A DNA stretch of 64,000 nt from Pollenia angustigena (lineage: Eukaryota; Arthropoda; Insecta; Diptera; Polleniidae). Shown in pieces: positions 32,784 to 44,494 of this stretch. A program made the translations under genes and the position numbers. The stretch's first letter is position 1, and the number at the start of each line of letters is the position of its first letter. Where the stretch lies: contig OV884060.1 in assembly GCA_930367215.1 (NCBI GenBank), forward strand, positions 102,262,151-102,326,150, given 5' to 3'. Under the pieces are notes generated by a model. It was not told where the DNA came from. It ran no database searches and saw only the letters and a list, made by a program, of their open reading frames with translations.

Positions 32784-33110
32784 ATGAGTGAGGCATTGTT
32801 GCCTATCGGGCTATTATCAGACGAAGCATCTGAGGCACGAAATAAACATTTTCGGCTTTACAGGCAGAATTTTGCTAGAAAGTTTTCGAGGGTTCAGTGT
32901 AACAAAGATGTTATAAATAGAATTTTGCTCAGTTCTGACCCACTGATTACTAGCATAAGACCAACTCCAAAAAAAAAGTCATTACCCTTTACGAAAGAAG
33001 CAATTTCTTTTATGCTTCCACCTGTACTTGGCTCTGAAGAGAATTCAGATTCAGAAGAGGATTTTGAAGAAGCAGACGAAGAAGAACCATGGCACTCATC
33101 ATCATCTTAG
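32784..33110 (+). pseudogene. Transib transposase C-terminal remnant (copy 1)
   Basis: 108 codons. 'LPIGLLSDEASEARNKHFRL' (about residues 6-25) is the C-terminal catalytic-Glu block of Transib transposases, equivalent to the RAG1 core 'WASEGNESGNKLFRRFRK' block. It is followed by 'NFARKFSRVQCNKDVINRIL' and 'SSDP', then an acidic Ser/Glu tail. Copy 2 has 'LPIGQLSEEAAEA' and 'YSRKFSRSDTNRDVLNRLF' in the same order. The ATG is the first available; in the intact protein this was internal sequence. Confidence 0.82.
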
Positions 33111-34085
33111 TGCAAAAGAGAAGTTATTTTAAATAAATTAGTTGTTATTATTTTAAATAAAATTTGCTGTTACTATTATAAATAAGTTATTATTACGAAT
33201 ATATTAATTATTTTCAGATAAATTAAATACTATAAAATACATAAAAGTCACATAAAATCTTATAAATTAATATGTTTTGGAAATTAACAAAAAAAAAAAA
33301 AAAAATTTTTACAGGGTCGTTCCGGGGGGGTGTTTGGAGGGATACCTCCCCCTACCCATTAAAGTTCAAAAATTTAATTTTTATAGTATTAAGGCGTTAG
33401 TAATCTATTTCTTTTAATATTTACATTTTTTTTAAATATTATTTTATGTAACCGCCCTCAAAAGGGGGCGGGGGCGAAAAGTGTAATTTTACGATCTTAT
33501 GGGTCTTATTTTAGGTTTTTTAACTTTCGCCGACGTTAAAAGTTGCATTTGCCAAACAAAAGTATGGAAAAAGTTAAAAAAAAATTGCATTTTTCAGAGG
33601 TTGGATTAGTTCTTCTAGGGGGAACCTTTTCCTCCTTGGTCCGATTTTATTTATTTTTGACGTTTACCTGCCTATGACAATATCACATATTTCTGCCAAG
33701 TTTCATCGATCTAGGGGCACTCAATAACTTTTAAGAAGCAATATAAGCTAAAACAAAAAGTAATGTCCGGCTAGATTGGCAAAAAACCCCTATGTGCGCC
33801 GTTTTCAATGAAAACTTCAAGTGTTAATAAATCACAAACAATAAATTCTTGTAATAACATAAGCATATTAGTGTTTTGGCTTTCTTTATGCATGTTTAAA
33901 AACAAATTTCATTTATTATTCACAAATTTCAACTTTTTTATTATATTTTTTATTACGTTTCAGTTTGAAATGACAGTAATTGTTTAAAATTACACAAAAA
34001 TTAAAAAGGATCTTCATGAAACGAGTCTCGCAAGTTTACCCATTTGCACAAATGACAATTTTAAGCGATATCATGAAGACCCTTA

Positions 34086-36359
34086 TTGTTTTTCTGAGTT
34101 TAAAATTTAAACGAAAAAGAAAAAAAAAATTTCTTTGAAAACAAAATTTTTAGTTTCAAAAAAAAAGCAAAAACTTTTTTGTAAAAAAAAAAACAAATAA
34201 AAATTTTCAAAAAACTTTTTTTTTGTTGAAAAATATTTCTTAGAACGTTTTTTTTAGAATTTTTTTTTCTATGTATGTATTTTTAAAAAATTCCCTGTAG
34301 GAAGTCAATCACATTTATAACTAACTTCAAACTGGTTTTTTTATAACCACAACTAGTTGATTAAGTGACTTTTTTCCTTGTCGACGACTCACTATTTTAA
34401 CATAGGCATGTCATAGGCAGTAGTCAATTGGCCATCTTTGCATGACTTTTTAACTGACTACTAACTACTTATTTTTCAACCTATTTTTAATTAATTAAAA
34501 GTATTGTCAGTTTATAATACATTATTTAAATTTTAAATAATTTTTGTCAAAAAAATATATGTACCATATGAACATGCATGCAACATATGTATAAATTTAT
34601 ATATTTTGATATAGAAACAATTATTTATGAAAATTTTACATTAAACGGCCCAAAATGATGATCTATAGTATAGTATTAGTCCTGAAATAAATACGCCACA
34701 TAATTGTTAGTACATAAACAGATTTGTATTGATTTAATTTTTAATTATTTTAAAATGTTTGTATATATTTTTTTCATTTGACTTCATGGCATGCTTGTTT
34801 TACTTATTTTGCTTTTATTTGTGTTTTACGTGTGCCTTTTTGGTTGATATCTGCATGAGATTTAAACCAATTTGTAGTTATTTAAAAAAAAAGTTAGTTT
34901 ATAGTTAGTGTTTTTTGCAACTGACTATTTTATTTACTACAGGGTTGTTATATGTATGTATGTTTTCTCAGAAACCTCTTCATAAATTTTATTTAAATTT
35001 GTTTTAATGAATGAAATTTTTATGACAATGCTTAAATATAATTATTTTGTTTTTGTTTTTTTAGTTTTTTAAGAAAACGTTTTATTTCAAAAACTTTATT
35101 TTATTTATTTTTGTCGACGGCTTTTTTTTCAAAACTATTTTAGAAATTTTTTATTTTCTGTAAAATGTAGAATTTTTAAAACTTGCACAATAAATATTTT
35201 TTTAGAAACAAAATAAAAAAGCATTTTCCGGTCCTTGGTTAATAATATAAATAGAGTTTTTCTTTTCCCGGAATTTTTCATTTCCCGGGAAAGAGGGATT
35301 TATTTCTTAAATTTCCGAGTTCCCGGGAATTCCCGCTCAATACAAATCGATGCAAATAGATCAACTAAATAAGTTTGTAAATGCATTCAACTTTTTTATT
35401 TCTGTGGCAAAAAGGAAAAAGTACTTAGTGGCACCTTAAAATCTTCATGTTCAAAAGTACATATTTCAATTATTTTGTAGGATTTTTCGGGAAGCTATAG
35501 AAAAATGACTTTTTGGTTATCTTTTTTCAATGTGCAATAACATTTGGAATAATAAAAAGTTCCGATCTTTGACATTAGGAGGGTTTAGGATTATAACATC
35601 AAAAAGCTATAACCGCAGAGAACTGATTGATGATTATAGTAAGAAAGCCACTTTTAAAGTTTTAAATTGTTCTCCTATAAAACTTACCAAATAGACCAAA
35701 GCACTTATTGCAACATAATAAATTCAAAGCCAACAGCATTTATATAAAACCAAAAAAGTTAAATTATTAAAACAAATTCTAACAAAATATTTCTGTTAAC
35801 ATATGATCCTAGTTCACAATAAGCATTTTCAGGATCGTTTGAAAGCCAATTTCTAAGTTTTATCAAAAAGATTTCAATAATAAAACACTTTTTTTCCTAC
35901 GGATATTTGTCTTTATACCCAAAGAACATTATTCTATCTCTAGTCAGTTTTCTTAGCACTTCCCTCAAAACTTGTAATTCTTTAAAAAAAAAATTATTTT
36001 CTTCGAATCGAATAAGCGTCTTCTTAATAAATAACTTTCGTCCTTATCCCTTACAGAATCTTATCCGAAAAATCTTTTATGTAGATGCTCTACAAATAAA
36101 ATCATTAAATTTTTTCTTTTTTATAAAATAAATCTGGGCCTTTAAACAAATTAAAGATTAGGTCTGTCTGCGTACACATATTTTGCGCACAATGTTGCAA
36201 AATCTATAATATGTAAAAACGTGGTTTTTAATGTTTCTTAGATTTGCTTATAAACTTCAACTTAAAATGTTGCTTTGTTTGAAAGAGAATGTGGGAAAAT
36301 TTAAATTTTGGCCAAGAAAAGTTTTCTTTGAAACTCAGTGCAATTAAAATGTTTTTAAC
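34086..36359. other. AT-rich region with repeat F copy and a CCCGGG-rich end
   Basis: No gene is seen. 35395-35700 is a diverged copy of 45190-45560 (shared 'TCTGTGGCAAAAAGG', 'GACATTAGGA', 'AACTGATTGATGATTATAG' against 'AATTGATGGTTATAG'). Just upstream, 35260-35340 holds repeated TTCCCGGGAA motifs, perhaps a decayed transposon terminus. Weak inverted similarity occurs between about 34440-34480 and 34890-34930. Confidence 0.45.
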
Positions 36360-36597
36360 AAAAATGTTTAAACATATTATGGTTAATTTAACCATGTTAT
36401 TGTCACCGGCAAATTAGTCCTTCATCAAGAAGCCACAACCACATTATGGGTGTCTCCGAACGGTAGACTAATTTTACACACAATATGGTGGGCACTGACA
36501 ATAATATGGTAAATGTTTTTTTTTTTGCGTGTGGAAGTAGGAGTATGCGTTCGTGCTAACACATTGAAAATATTGGTGCTGGACCCACCTTTTTGTA
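36360..36597. repeat. Dispersed repeat E, copy 1
   Basis: The series TTAACCATGTTATTGT, 'AAATTAGT...AAGAAGCCAC', 'ATTATGGxTGxxTCCGAAC' recurs at 58600-58745 in the same orientation with many substitutions. It has no coding content and abuts the left terminus of Transib copy 2. Confidence 0.6.
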
Positions 36598-37264
36598 CAC
36601 AGAGGAGTATTTGGCCTGAAAAGCTGGCCAAAATTATTAAACGTGTTTTTTGAATTAAAAGTTTTAGTTTTTTGATAGTTTTAGGTGTAGTATGATATAA
36701 AAAGTCTAGTGGCAGATTTTGAAAAAATTACACTGCGCAACAAAAGTACACTGCGCAACAAAAAAATTTTTCTCTACCCTAGAAATAAAAGTATGTGGAC
36801 TATATGGATTTTGATGCCCTCAATTCAAAACTGTTTTCCGTTTTTCTCTATTACGTAAGGATTTTATTTTAAAGGCGTGGCATACTTCACCCCCTAAATC
36901 GTTGGGTTGCCTTATATATTTTGCCATAACTTGAAAACGTGTTCTTCGATTTTAAAAGCAGGAGGATCAGAAGATGCACCGAATTCTGCTTAAACTAACC
37001 ATACACATTTATTTTATATCTATTACTATTTTGGAGTTATTAAAAATTTAATGGCGAAAAAAAAAATTTACATGCAAAATGCGTAAAATTTTTTGTTTTC
37101 AAAATGCAATAAAAAAATTTAAGAACCAAAAAGTTTAAATTTTTAAGATTTTTCTAAAAGCCACATTCCTAAAGAATAGAAATTGGTATAAATCGCAAAA
37201 CTCAATTAACAAATGTTGATTTAAAAGGTTTAAACTCATTCTTGACAGACAGTATGTACATACA

Positions 37265-39672
37265 TTAGAGTGGGTAAATTTTTTTGCCCACCAAGCGTAT
37301 AGCAAAATCGTAATCTACGGAAAATTCTAAGAACTTTTCCTAAAGAAACCATGGTTCTGAAATCAAAATCGAGCTTCCGGTTTTTGACTTAAAAGTTTGG
37401 TGCTCAGAAAATCTGGAAAAAATAATACTTTTTGGAAATATTTATAGAAATTGGTGAATAGTTGGCCTGTATCGCTGAAAGAGGGCTTGTTTAAAAGAAA
37501 ATTCTCTCAGCTTTCTATATCTGTGCTCATTTTTAGAAAAATCTGTACATCAATAATTGGTTAAGAGGTTTTTGTCAAAATAATCATAGTCAAGCTGATA
37601 AGAAACCTAAAACTGTTACAATTTTGATACATAAAAGTTAAATAAAATAATTTAACTAAATTTTAATTCAAAGTTGATTAAAATAAAATAATTCTGCGGC
37701 ATTTTGACAAAACATCTTAAGTGGAGACAAGAGAGCAAAAAAGATTTAAAAAAACTCGGTGAAAAAAGCATTTTTGTTAAAAAAATAAAATAAACCGAAA
37801 TTAAAGAAAAATTTTGTTCATAATACAAAATTTTAAAAACGTAACAAAAAATGATTTTTAATGAAAATTCGTACGATTAACACCATTTTTTCAACTTTTT
37901 AATTTTGACTTCAGATGTTTTGTCAAAATGCCATAGAATTGATTAATCAAAACTTAATTAAACGAAAATTTCTTTAAATAAAATTTAAGCAAAAACTGAA
38001 AATTAAAAAATAAATATTTTTATTATTATTCTATTTTTTTTTTTTTTTTAACGCAATTTTTCGGAAAACTCACAACTTAAAAAAACTGGCCAAGCCGGGG
38101 GTAAATAAATTTAGTTTTGGCCTATATCTGCAATTTACATACAATAACTTTTTTGCTATCCATTCGTTGTATTCTGTTGTGGCTTTTAATAGTAACTGCC
38201 AAAATATCATGTCGATTACATTCTATGGCACGTGGAAAACATTGGTAAGCAATTGTACAAATCGCTCAGTTCACTGAATATGTGCCGGTAACCCGAGATC
38301 AGTAAACTGTAGATGCCTGTAGTAAATGGCGGCTCAGACAAATTGCTATCGTCCATTTCCAATTTAAAAAATTGTATTAGCTATAAAAATAGAAATTTCT
38401 GAAGTACAATTAGACACTTTCAGAAGTTACATTTGGAAATTATTTAAGTTAAATTGGAAAATTTGAAAACTGTACATGAATTTTTGTAGAAAGCAACAAC
38501 AAAATTACAAAATATTTATGAATTTGTTTTGCTTTCAATGCTTTGTCGTTGCGTTTTACCTAATAAGGGCCAAAATTTAAAAACAAAAAATAAATAGGTA
38601 ATGAGAAACTGAAAAGTTTGTAATTCTATCGTTCACACAATTTAAAGTTAAAACTCCCACGTTTATTCCATTTTAGAAATGTATGGTAAACAAAAATAAT
38701 TATTTTTAATAAAAACTTTCACTTTTTTGACGCGTTTTCAAGAATAGCCAGCAATACTCTAAAAATGTACAAAAACTCGTATTAAGCGTATAAGTTAATA
38801 AGTGCTGTTATGGTTTAAAGTTTATGTTGGGCCTTGTGACCCAGGATGTAATGGTTTAATTTCTGGTTTGGCCAGTATTTTTTCTTTTAAATACAATTTT
38901 ATTGAATAATAAAAAATGGAGCTTCGAACGAAGCAGGTTTGTAAGGAAGACATCAATTTTATATGGCAATACATTTATGACACATACAGCATATAAAAAT
39001 TGTTAGATGTAACGATCAGCTTTACACACTGATACAGTTATTTTTTAGTATTCTCCCTTACAAACCTGCTTCGTAGTAAGGGAATGCCGTAGCAGAGCTC
39101 TTTCACTTACATACTTTACTGCATTTCTGTATGTCTTATTGCGTAGCGCATAACATTGCGCTTATTTTTTTAATTGTACCTACCATTAGTGCTTCGCAAA
39201 ATGAGAACAATTTTTGTTGGCTAATTTTATTTTATTTTTTTTATTTAGTTTTTTTTTTCAAAGGTAGTGAATTTAAAATAGAAAATTGGGGTAAAAAAAA
39301 AATAAAATACATATTTTTTATTTTACCAGCTTGACTATGAACATTTTGACAAAAATCTCCTAACAAATTATTTATGTGCAGATTTTTCTAAAAATGAGCA
39401 CAGATATAGAAAGCTGAGAGAATTTTCTTTTAAACACGCCCTCCTTCAGCGATACAGGCCAACTATTCACCAATTTCAATAAATATTTCCAAAAAAGTAT
39501 CATTTTTTTCAGATTTCCTGAGCACAAAATTTTCAAGTCAAAAACCGGAAGCTCGATTTTGATTTTCGAACCATGGTTTCTTTAGGAAAAGTTCTTAGAA
39601 TTTTCCGTAGATAACGATTTTGCTATACGCTTTGTCACTTTTTTTGGGCCCGAACAAATTGACCCACTCTAA
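37265..39672. mobile_element. TTAGAGTGGG-ended element with ~340-bp TIRs
   Basis: Ends TTAGAGTGGGTAAATTT (37265) and AAATTGACCCACTCTAA (to 39672) head inverted repeats of about 340 bp (to about 37605 and from about 39330). CATACA lies on both sides (37259-37264 and 39673-39678), though within TACA microsatellite. The interior has further small inverted repeats (37690-37720 with 37905-37950; 38933-38960 with 39052-39085) and no transposase. The end resembles TTAGGGTGG of the 4442-6327 element. Confidence 0.75.
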
Positions 39673-39833
39673 CATACATACATATGATTTGCAGTCTAAT
39701 TAAAAAAACAAATTTGAAAATTGTAAGGCGCTTATAAAACAGTATTTTTTTTATGAAAAAAGGCTTTATTATTTTTATTTTATATTATTTAATACTTTAT
39801 AAAGTTAAACTAATAAAAATTCCTTACTAATTA

Positions 39834-41583
39834 TTATGTCGTATGTGTATCCTCATTAGTTGCATCATCGGTGTCAGGAAGAAGAAGTGTGATGGTTTCT
39901 GATGAAAAAGCCTTTTTATTATTTCGTTCTCTTTGCGTACTGCAGCTTTTAAAAGGGTCACTGCTCAGAAATAACCTATTCAAGACATCTCGATTTGTAT
40001 CGCTTCTGCTGAATTTCCTCGAATAATTCGTGCGATATAATCGTAAGTGCTTATTTGGCCTCGGCAGCTTCTTCTGACAATTGTCCAATTGGCAAGATTG
40101 CTTGCTTTATAACACTACCGCCATGAATAAGAATCTTGTGCATCGTAGGACTCATGGGGTGCCAGTTGTAAAGTTGCACATATATTTCGGCAGTTTGATT
40201 AATTCTTCATTTATTCTAGTGATTTTCGATGCAGTTGCTGGGTCCGAAAAAAATCTTCTTGATGTGTTGCCATCATTAGTGCTACCGTATCCTGGTTTTG
40301 GAACATCTACAAGTATTCCTATCTCGTCTTTAAGTCTTTTTTGGATGAATATCTTCCTCTCTTTAACAATTGCTTTATCTTCATCGCTCCTTGCTTGCCA
40401 CTTTTTAATTGGCAGTTTATATGTGAGATGAAGTATCGATTCTAAAAAGCGTATGCGTGCATGTAAAGTTGATAGTCCAAAACTCAAGGCATCACAGTTC
40501 AGACGAACATTCTTCTGCAACGTGTTAAAATCTTTCGAAGTTTGACCACAAATGTAACACCTCATTGTCGATTTTGTGTATGTTGCAGCATTGCATACTT
40601 TTCCGTCGACCATTGTCATTACCATCGTGTGTTTAATTTGTGCAATTTTTCCACTACACGGTACTTCGCTTTTCTTTAAAAATTCAATTTGATTATTTAT
40701 GTGTCCTATTTCTTGCTTCGTGATGTCAGTCGTTTCCTGCACAAAACGGATGCGGATTGGTCTACACAGCCTAGTTGAGGATGGTGTTTGATTTCGCCAT
40801 AACGTTTTAATTTTTCCATTAGTATTAGTGTACCAACTGCTTTGGAATATATTAGCGTCACTTACATCTTCGCTTTCGAATTTCTGCTTATAACATGATT
40901 GGTGCGATCCGTCACAGCCCCATTTGGTTATAAGTTCCAAGAAATTTAGCTCTTCATAGTCTAATTACTGCAAAACCTCTTCAAGGTATATACATAAACG
41001 TGTTGCTGTATGGTCGAGGAGAGCTTGGGTACAGGGTTGACTTCAGAAGTTGTTAATGATCGCTTGCAAATTCTTGCTTTTCTTGGGGATCTCGTTATAT
41101 CCATTATAAATTAGCCGCATCATTATGTCCCGCTGCTCTTTGACTCATGGATGCAGCAAATGTGATCTCCTCTGTTGTTAATTGGTGACGAACTTCTTCA
41201 GTTTTTCTCCGCTTTGTTCTATCACTAGCCCTGAAGACGAACTGCCAAATACTGGTATTGTTACAGTTCCTTCCAGCCATTTAGCGTTTGTGCTTAAAAA
41301 GCGGTCCTCTTTTCGTTGTGCCGAAAGCCAATATCTTTTGAAACAATTTTTGAAATTTTTCAAACACTGCTTCAGTGCTAATATGTCCCCATCCCCTTGA
41401 CATTTTGAAATTTCGCTCAATTTTCTGACCAAAAAAATCCAATTTCTCGTCCATGGTTCCAGCATTAGATTTTTTCACTATTTTGAATAGCTGTAATCTT
41501 GTGTAAACTTGTTCCATGTTGACTCTCGAAGTTACAAAACGGGTTTGATAAAAAATGGGTGCAATAACCCTTTTCAAGCGCAT
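39834..41583 (-). pseudogene. Transib (RAG1-core-like) transposase, copy 2, frameshifted
   Basis: Read 41583 to 39834. An N-terminal part (about 41515-41180, two frames) is followed by a broken region (41177-40941) containing 'EEITFAASMSQRAAG' in a separate frame. Then comes an uninterrupted 262-codon frame (40940-40152): 'WGCDGS' (Asp residue 10), a CxxC knuckle 'CYIC' (128-131), 'LNCDALSFGL' (Asp 150), 'KKWQAR' and 'GYGSTNDGNTSRRFF' (217-231). After a frameshift near 40155, 'HPMSPTMHKILIHG' and 'LPIGQLSEEAAEA' follow, then 'YSRKFSRSDTNRDVLNRLF' to 39834. The order and motifs parallel the RAG1 core (CDGMGD, CTLC, HCDIGNA, RWQATL, NGNFARK, FHKTLAH, SEGNESGNK). In the intact protein this is a DDE cut-and-paste nuclease; here it is inactive. 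Confidence 0.85.
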
Positions 41584-42715
41584 GCTGTTATGCCTTATTT
41601 GGATGGTAACCTGATACCTGGGTGCCCATGTATTTTTTATGTAGTTATATTTATTTTTTGTAAACTTATTTTTGTTTTTTAGAGCAGGTATATAAAAATA
41701 TCTTTTATGGGGATGTGTGGGACATTCCCTTAAAACTATTTTGGATAATTAAGAATTTTTGCAATTTATAAATACATATAGGAAGGTATTAATATTGTGA
41801 AGTGTTAAAAGTGATGTGAATAACAAACAGTTGCAATCAATAATTAAAAATACATAAAAGTTTATGACGATATAAAGGTATAAGAGCAAAATAGAAGAAA
41901 TGTGAAAATTTAAAAAAATCGTCAAAAATAATGGCGCAAACTTGCGCACACTTTTTTTTTGGATTCTAAAATTAGAGATTCCAAATTTTATTGTGGTATC
42001 AAATATAATTCGTAGACATGCTAACCTCACCTTTAAAAAGCTCTTCTTTTCTTTTTTTTGCAAAAAAAAAGTGTAAAATTTGTATTTTTTAGCTTTTGAA
42101 CGAATTGTTTCAACATGAATATTCAACATATTTTAAATTTTTTTGCTGTCTTAAATAACTTTTGATCAAACCTTTCAGCGAAAAAAAAATCTTTGTTAAA
42201 CCTTTATTCGTTTAGCCGCAAAAAAATATCATATAAACATCCAGAAACCGAAAAAAAATATTTAAATCTCATATAATTTTCTTCACTTTCCTGACTTTAG
42301 CAGGGTCTCAGAGCTACAAATCGCAACTAAAAGTCTTCAAAATTTACAATATACTGTAAAATATTGTTGTCTGTCGAGCTGCGTACTTAGTTCTTAAGAT
42401 TTCTTAAAATTCAGTTTTGCCTTTTTGGCCAGCTTTTCAGGCCAAATACTCCTCTGTGTGTCTGTTCATTTAAACCATGTGCGAAAAAAACAGGTCTCAA
42501 TTATAAAGATAATCTCTTTTAATTCGGCTTATGCATTTTAATTGTCATAAACAGCAAGCCTATAAAATATAGTGAAAATTCATCCATTGTTTTACATATG
42601 TAGCTCCCATACAAGATTCATTCCGAAATTGAGCCATTCTGCTTCCATAAAAATACATCTCCCGAAAATAGCTTTTGATGCAACAACTTTCCTGTAAAAG
42701 TAAGTATTGACTGAA

Positions 42716-43109
42716 CAATTGAAGCACAGCCGCGAATAACGTTGTAAAAGCCACATTTTGCAAAAACGGTTTTATTGCAGATAACCGTTAGCCTAACTCT
42801 CTTACACAGTTTAAACATCAAATCAACCAAAATAATGCACATTAACGCCTTCAAAATGGCATGCAAAGAGCCAGCCAGTGGAAGAACATTGCAAGTTACA
42901 AACAAAATGATGAAACAGAAATGGTTTTTCAGTGCGGAATAATGTTTTAAAAGCCTGTTGCATAAAAGTTTTCATTATCATTATTTTTAATAATGAACAA
43001 AAAAAAATTTTTAAAACATATAATCTTGCCTGCAAAAAAACGTTTTTTTGCTCTCCTGAAAAATTATTATTTGTAACTTAAAACTTTATTCGCGACTGTG
43101 CTTCAATTG
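42716..43109. mobile_element. MITE with 25-bp inverted ends
   Basis: CAATTGAAGCACAGCCGCGA (42716) and TCGCGACTGTGCTTCAATTG (to 43109) are inverted repeats with one mismatch. The interior is non-coding; minus-strand open frames there look accidental. No TSD could be fixed because the ends merge with an AATT palindrome. Confidence 0.7.
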
Positions 43110-43238
43110 ACGACAATATCTTTTGGGATATGTCATGGCAAAATATAGTTCTGGTGGTAAAATCCATCCCTTAAATCATTTAAAGACGAAAAATCCCATG
43201 TACCCTAGATGCATATATCTAGATAATATTAAATTAAA

Positions 43239-44030
43239 GGTGTTTTTTAAGCACCCATAAAACAGCTGATTTTTGTTAAGTTTGCTTTGAAATTTCGTTA
43301 TGAATCGACTTACACCAGAGCAACGCGTGCAAATTGTTGAAATTTTTAATCAAAATAATTGTTCTATTCGTTAAACTCATCATGCAGTTCTTACATTTTA
43401 TGGCGTACATATTCGTCCTTCAGAGCGGCTTATTCGAAGAACAATAGATCGTTTTCGAACCACATTTACTGTTATTAAAAATGTAGATCCCGTAAGTCGA
43501 CGAACAGTGCGCTCTGAAGAAGCTGTAGCCACTGTACAGGAACGCATTGAAGATGATCCTAATCAATCAATTCTCCGCTGTTCTCAACTGGGGTTGTGTC
43601 CTTACTCTTTATGGAAGATTTTACAAAAGGATCTTGGCTTGAAGATTAAACTTGTGCTGGAATTTCCATTTAAAATTTTGTTTTCCGACGAAGCCCATTT
43701 CTGGTTGAATGGGTACGTAAATAAGCAGAATTGTCGCATTTGGAGTGAGGAGAATCCACAAGCTTTTATAAACACCATTATATCCACAGAAAATTACTGT
43801 TTGCTGCGCTTTATGGCCTGGCGGAGTCATTGACCCATATGTCTTCAAAAACTTGGTGTTCAAGATTGCGCATTCTACGCGCCAGCCGTGGCGACCACAT
43901 GGCAGAAACCATATTTCAACATTAATTTCATAAAATTTTCTTTCCAATAAATCCAGTTTTATTGATATTTTAAAAATATTTCCTTGCTTTATTAGGACTT
44001 TAACTTGTGTCACTATATAAAAACACCCTT
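43239..44030 (+). mobile_element. Tc1/mariner-superfamily transposon, deleted (792 bp)
   Basis: AAGGTGTTTTTTAAGC (43239) and ATATAAAAACACCCTT (to 44030) are imperfect inverted repeats flanked by TA (43237-43238 and 44031-44032). It contains a transposase pseudogene in the plus orientation followed by a short 3' UTR. A full-length element of this type would be about 1.2-1.3 kb; the shortfall matches the deletion seen in the coding region. Confidence 0.85.
43300..43920 (+). pseudogene. IS630/Tc1-mariner transposase, truncated
   Basis: ATG 43300: 'MNRLTPEQRVQIVEIFNQNN', a helix-turn-helix N-terminus, then TAA at 43372-43374 (expected Ala/Arg) and 'RPSERLIRRTIDRFRTTFTV' and 'VQERIEDDPNQSIL'. At about 43645 the frame jumps from 'LWKILQKDLGLK' directly to the strand before the second catalytic Asp, 'FKILFSDEAHFWLNGYVNKQ', so a central piece that should hold the first catalytic Asp is deleted. 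A frameshift near 43795 precedes 'ALWPGGVIDPYVFKN'. The C-terminus with the third acidic residue is gone or unrecognisable. DNA cutting at TA is the family role. Confidence 0.85.
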
Positions 44031-44032
44031 TA

Positions 44033-44456
44033 CAATGAATCTTAACCACATTACATTAGCTTGTTCTCGAAACTGTACCTTTTAAAACTGTGGTGGAGGG
44101 TATCGTATTGTTGGGGTTGACCGACTATACTTTCTTTAATTAATTAGAGCGATATTACTAATTATTTTCTTTCTTTTTCCTTTGAAAAAACTGTAAAAAT
44201 TTGTGTTAAGGCCCAAATTTTCGCACAGATTTTAAATATATTATTTAAAAAAATTATGAACTAAATCCCACATTTCAAAATTCATTAGAAGCTTTTTAAA
44301 AATACTTCCGAAGTGAAAGTCAATTTTAAAAAGTACATTTGATGAATTAAATTTAATCTTTAAATGTAAACCCTGATATACTTTTTTTTAACATCTTTAT
44401 TAAATTTTCTTTTTTTTGTATACACAATTTCACTAAAAAAGCACTAACTACTCATT

Positions 44457-44494
<38 letters not shown>

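Larger units (their letters stand above)
31374..33796 (+). mobile_element. Transib transposon, internally deleted copy 1 (2423 bp)
   Basis: Termini starting CACATAGGGGTTTTTTGCC (31374) are perfect inverted repeats for 36 bp with the right end (to 33796). Flanks are the exact GC-only 5-bp duplication CGCCG (31369-31373 and 33797-33801). CAC-starting TIRs with GC-rich 5-bp TSDs are the Transib signature. Inside, the N-terminal 68 codons and C-terminal 108 codons of a transposase remain (32567-33110) while the catalytic middle is deleted. A small MITE (31966-32232) is inserted in its 5' part. Copy 2 (36598-42458) shares the 5' UTR block AAGTACGCAGCTCGACAGAC. Confidence 0.88.
31175..34083. mobile_element. 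TA-flanked MITE (AGGGTCYTCATGATATCG ends) split by a Transib
   Basis: AGGGTCCTCATGATATCG (31175) and CGATATCATGAAGACCCT (to 34083) are inverted repeats with one mismatch, flanked by TA (31173-31174 and 34084-34085). The Transib element 31374-33796 sits inside, so the original MITE was about 480 bp. The right end also contains an internal inverted copy (GGATCTTCATGA at about 34010). Tc1/mariner type is inferred from the TA TSD only. Confidence 0.75.
36598..42458 (-). mobile_element. Transib transposon, copy 2, with nested insertion
   Basis: Ends CACAGAGGAGTATTTGGCC (36598) and GGCCAAATACTCCTCTGTG (to 42458) are inverted repeats of about 36 bp with a TTTGGCC/GGCCAAA hairpin inside. The 5' UTR at 42360-42440 (minus strand) matches copy 1. 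The minus strand carries a nearly complete but broken transposase (41583 to 39834). A 2.4 kb TTAGAGTGGG element (37265-39672) lies in the 3' region; without it the copy would be about 3.4 kb. Flanking pentamers (TTGTA, TGTCT) do not match, so the TSD is lost or the ends come from different copies. A near-identical 3' segment occurs at 57188-57538. Confidence 0.75.

Noticed and set aside
36593..42463. 5-bp TSD around Transib copy 2
   Set aside because: Flanks TTGTA and TGTCT do not match, so no TSD is claimed even though the TIRs pair.
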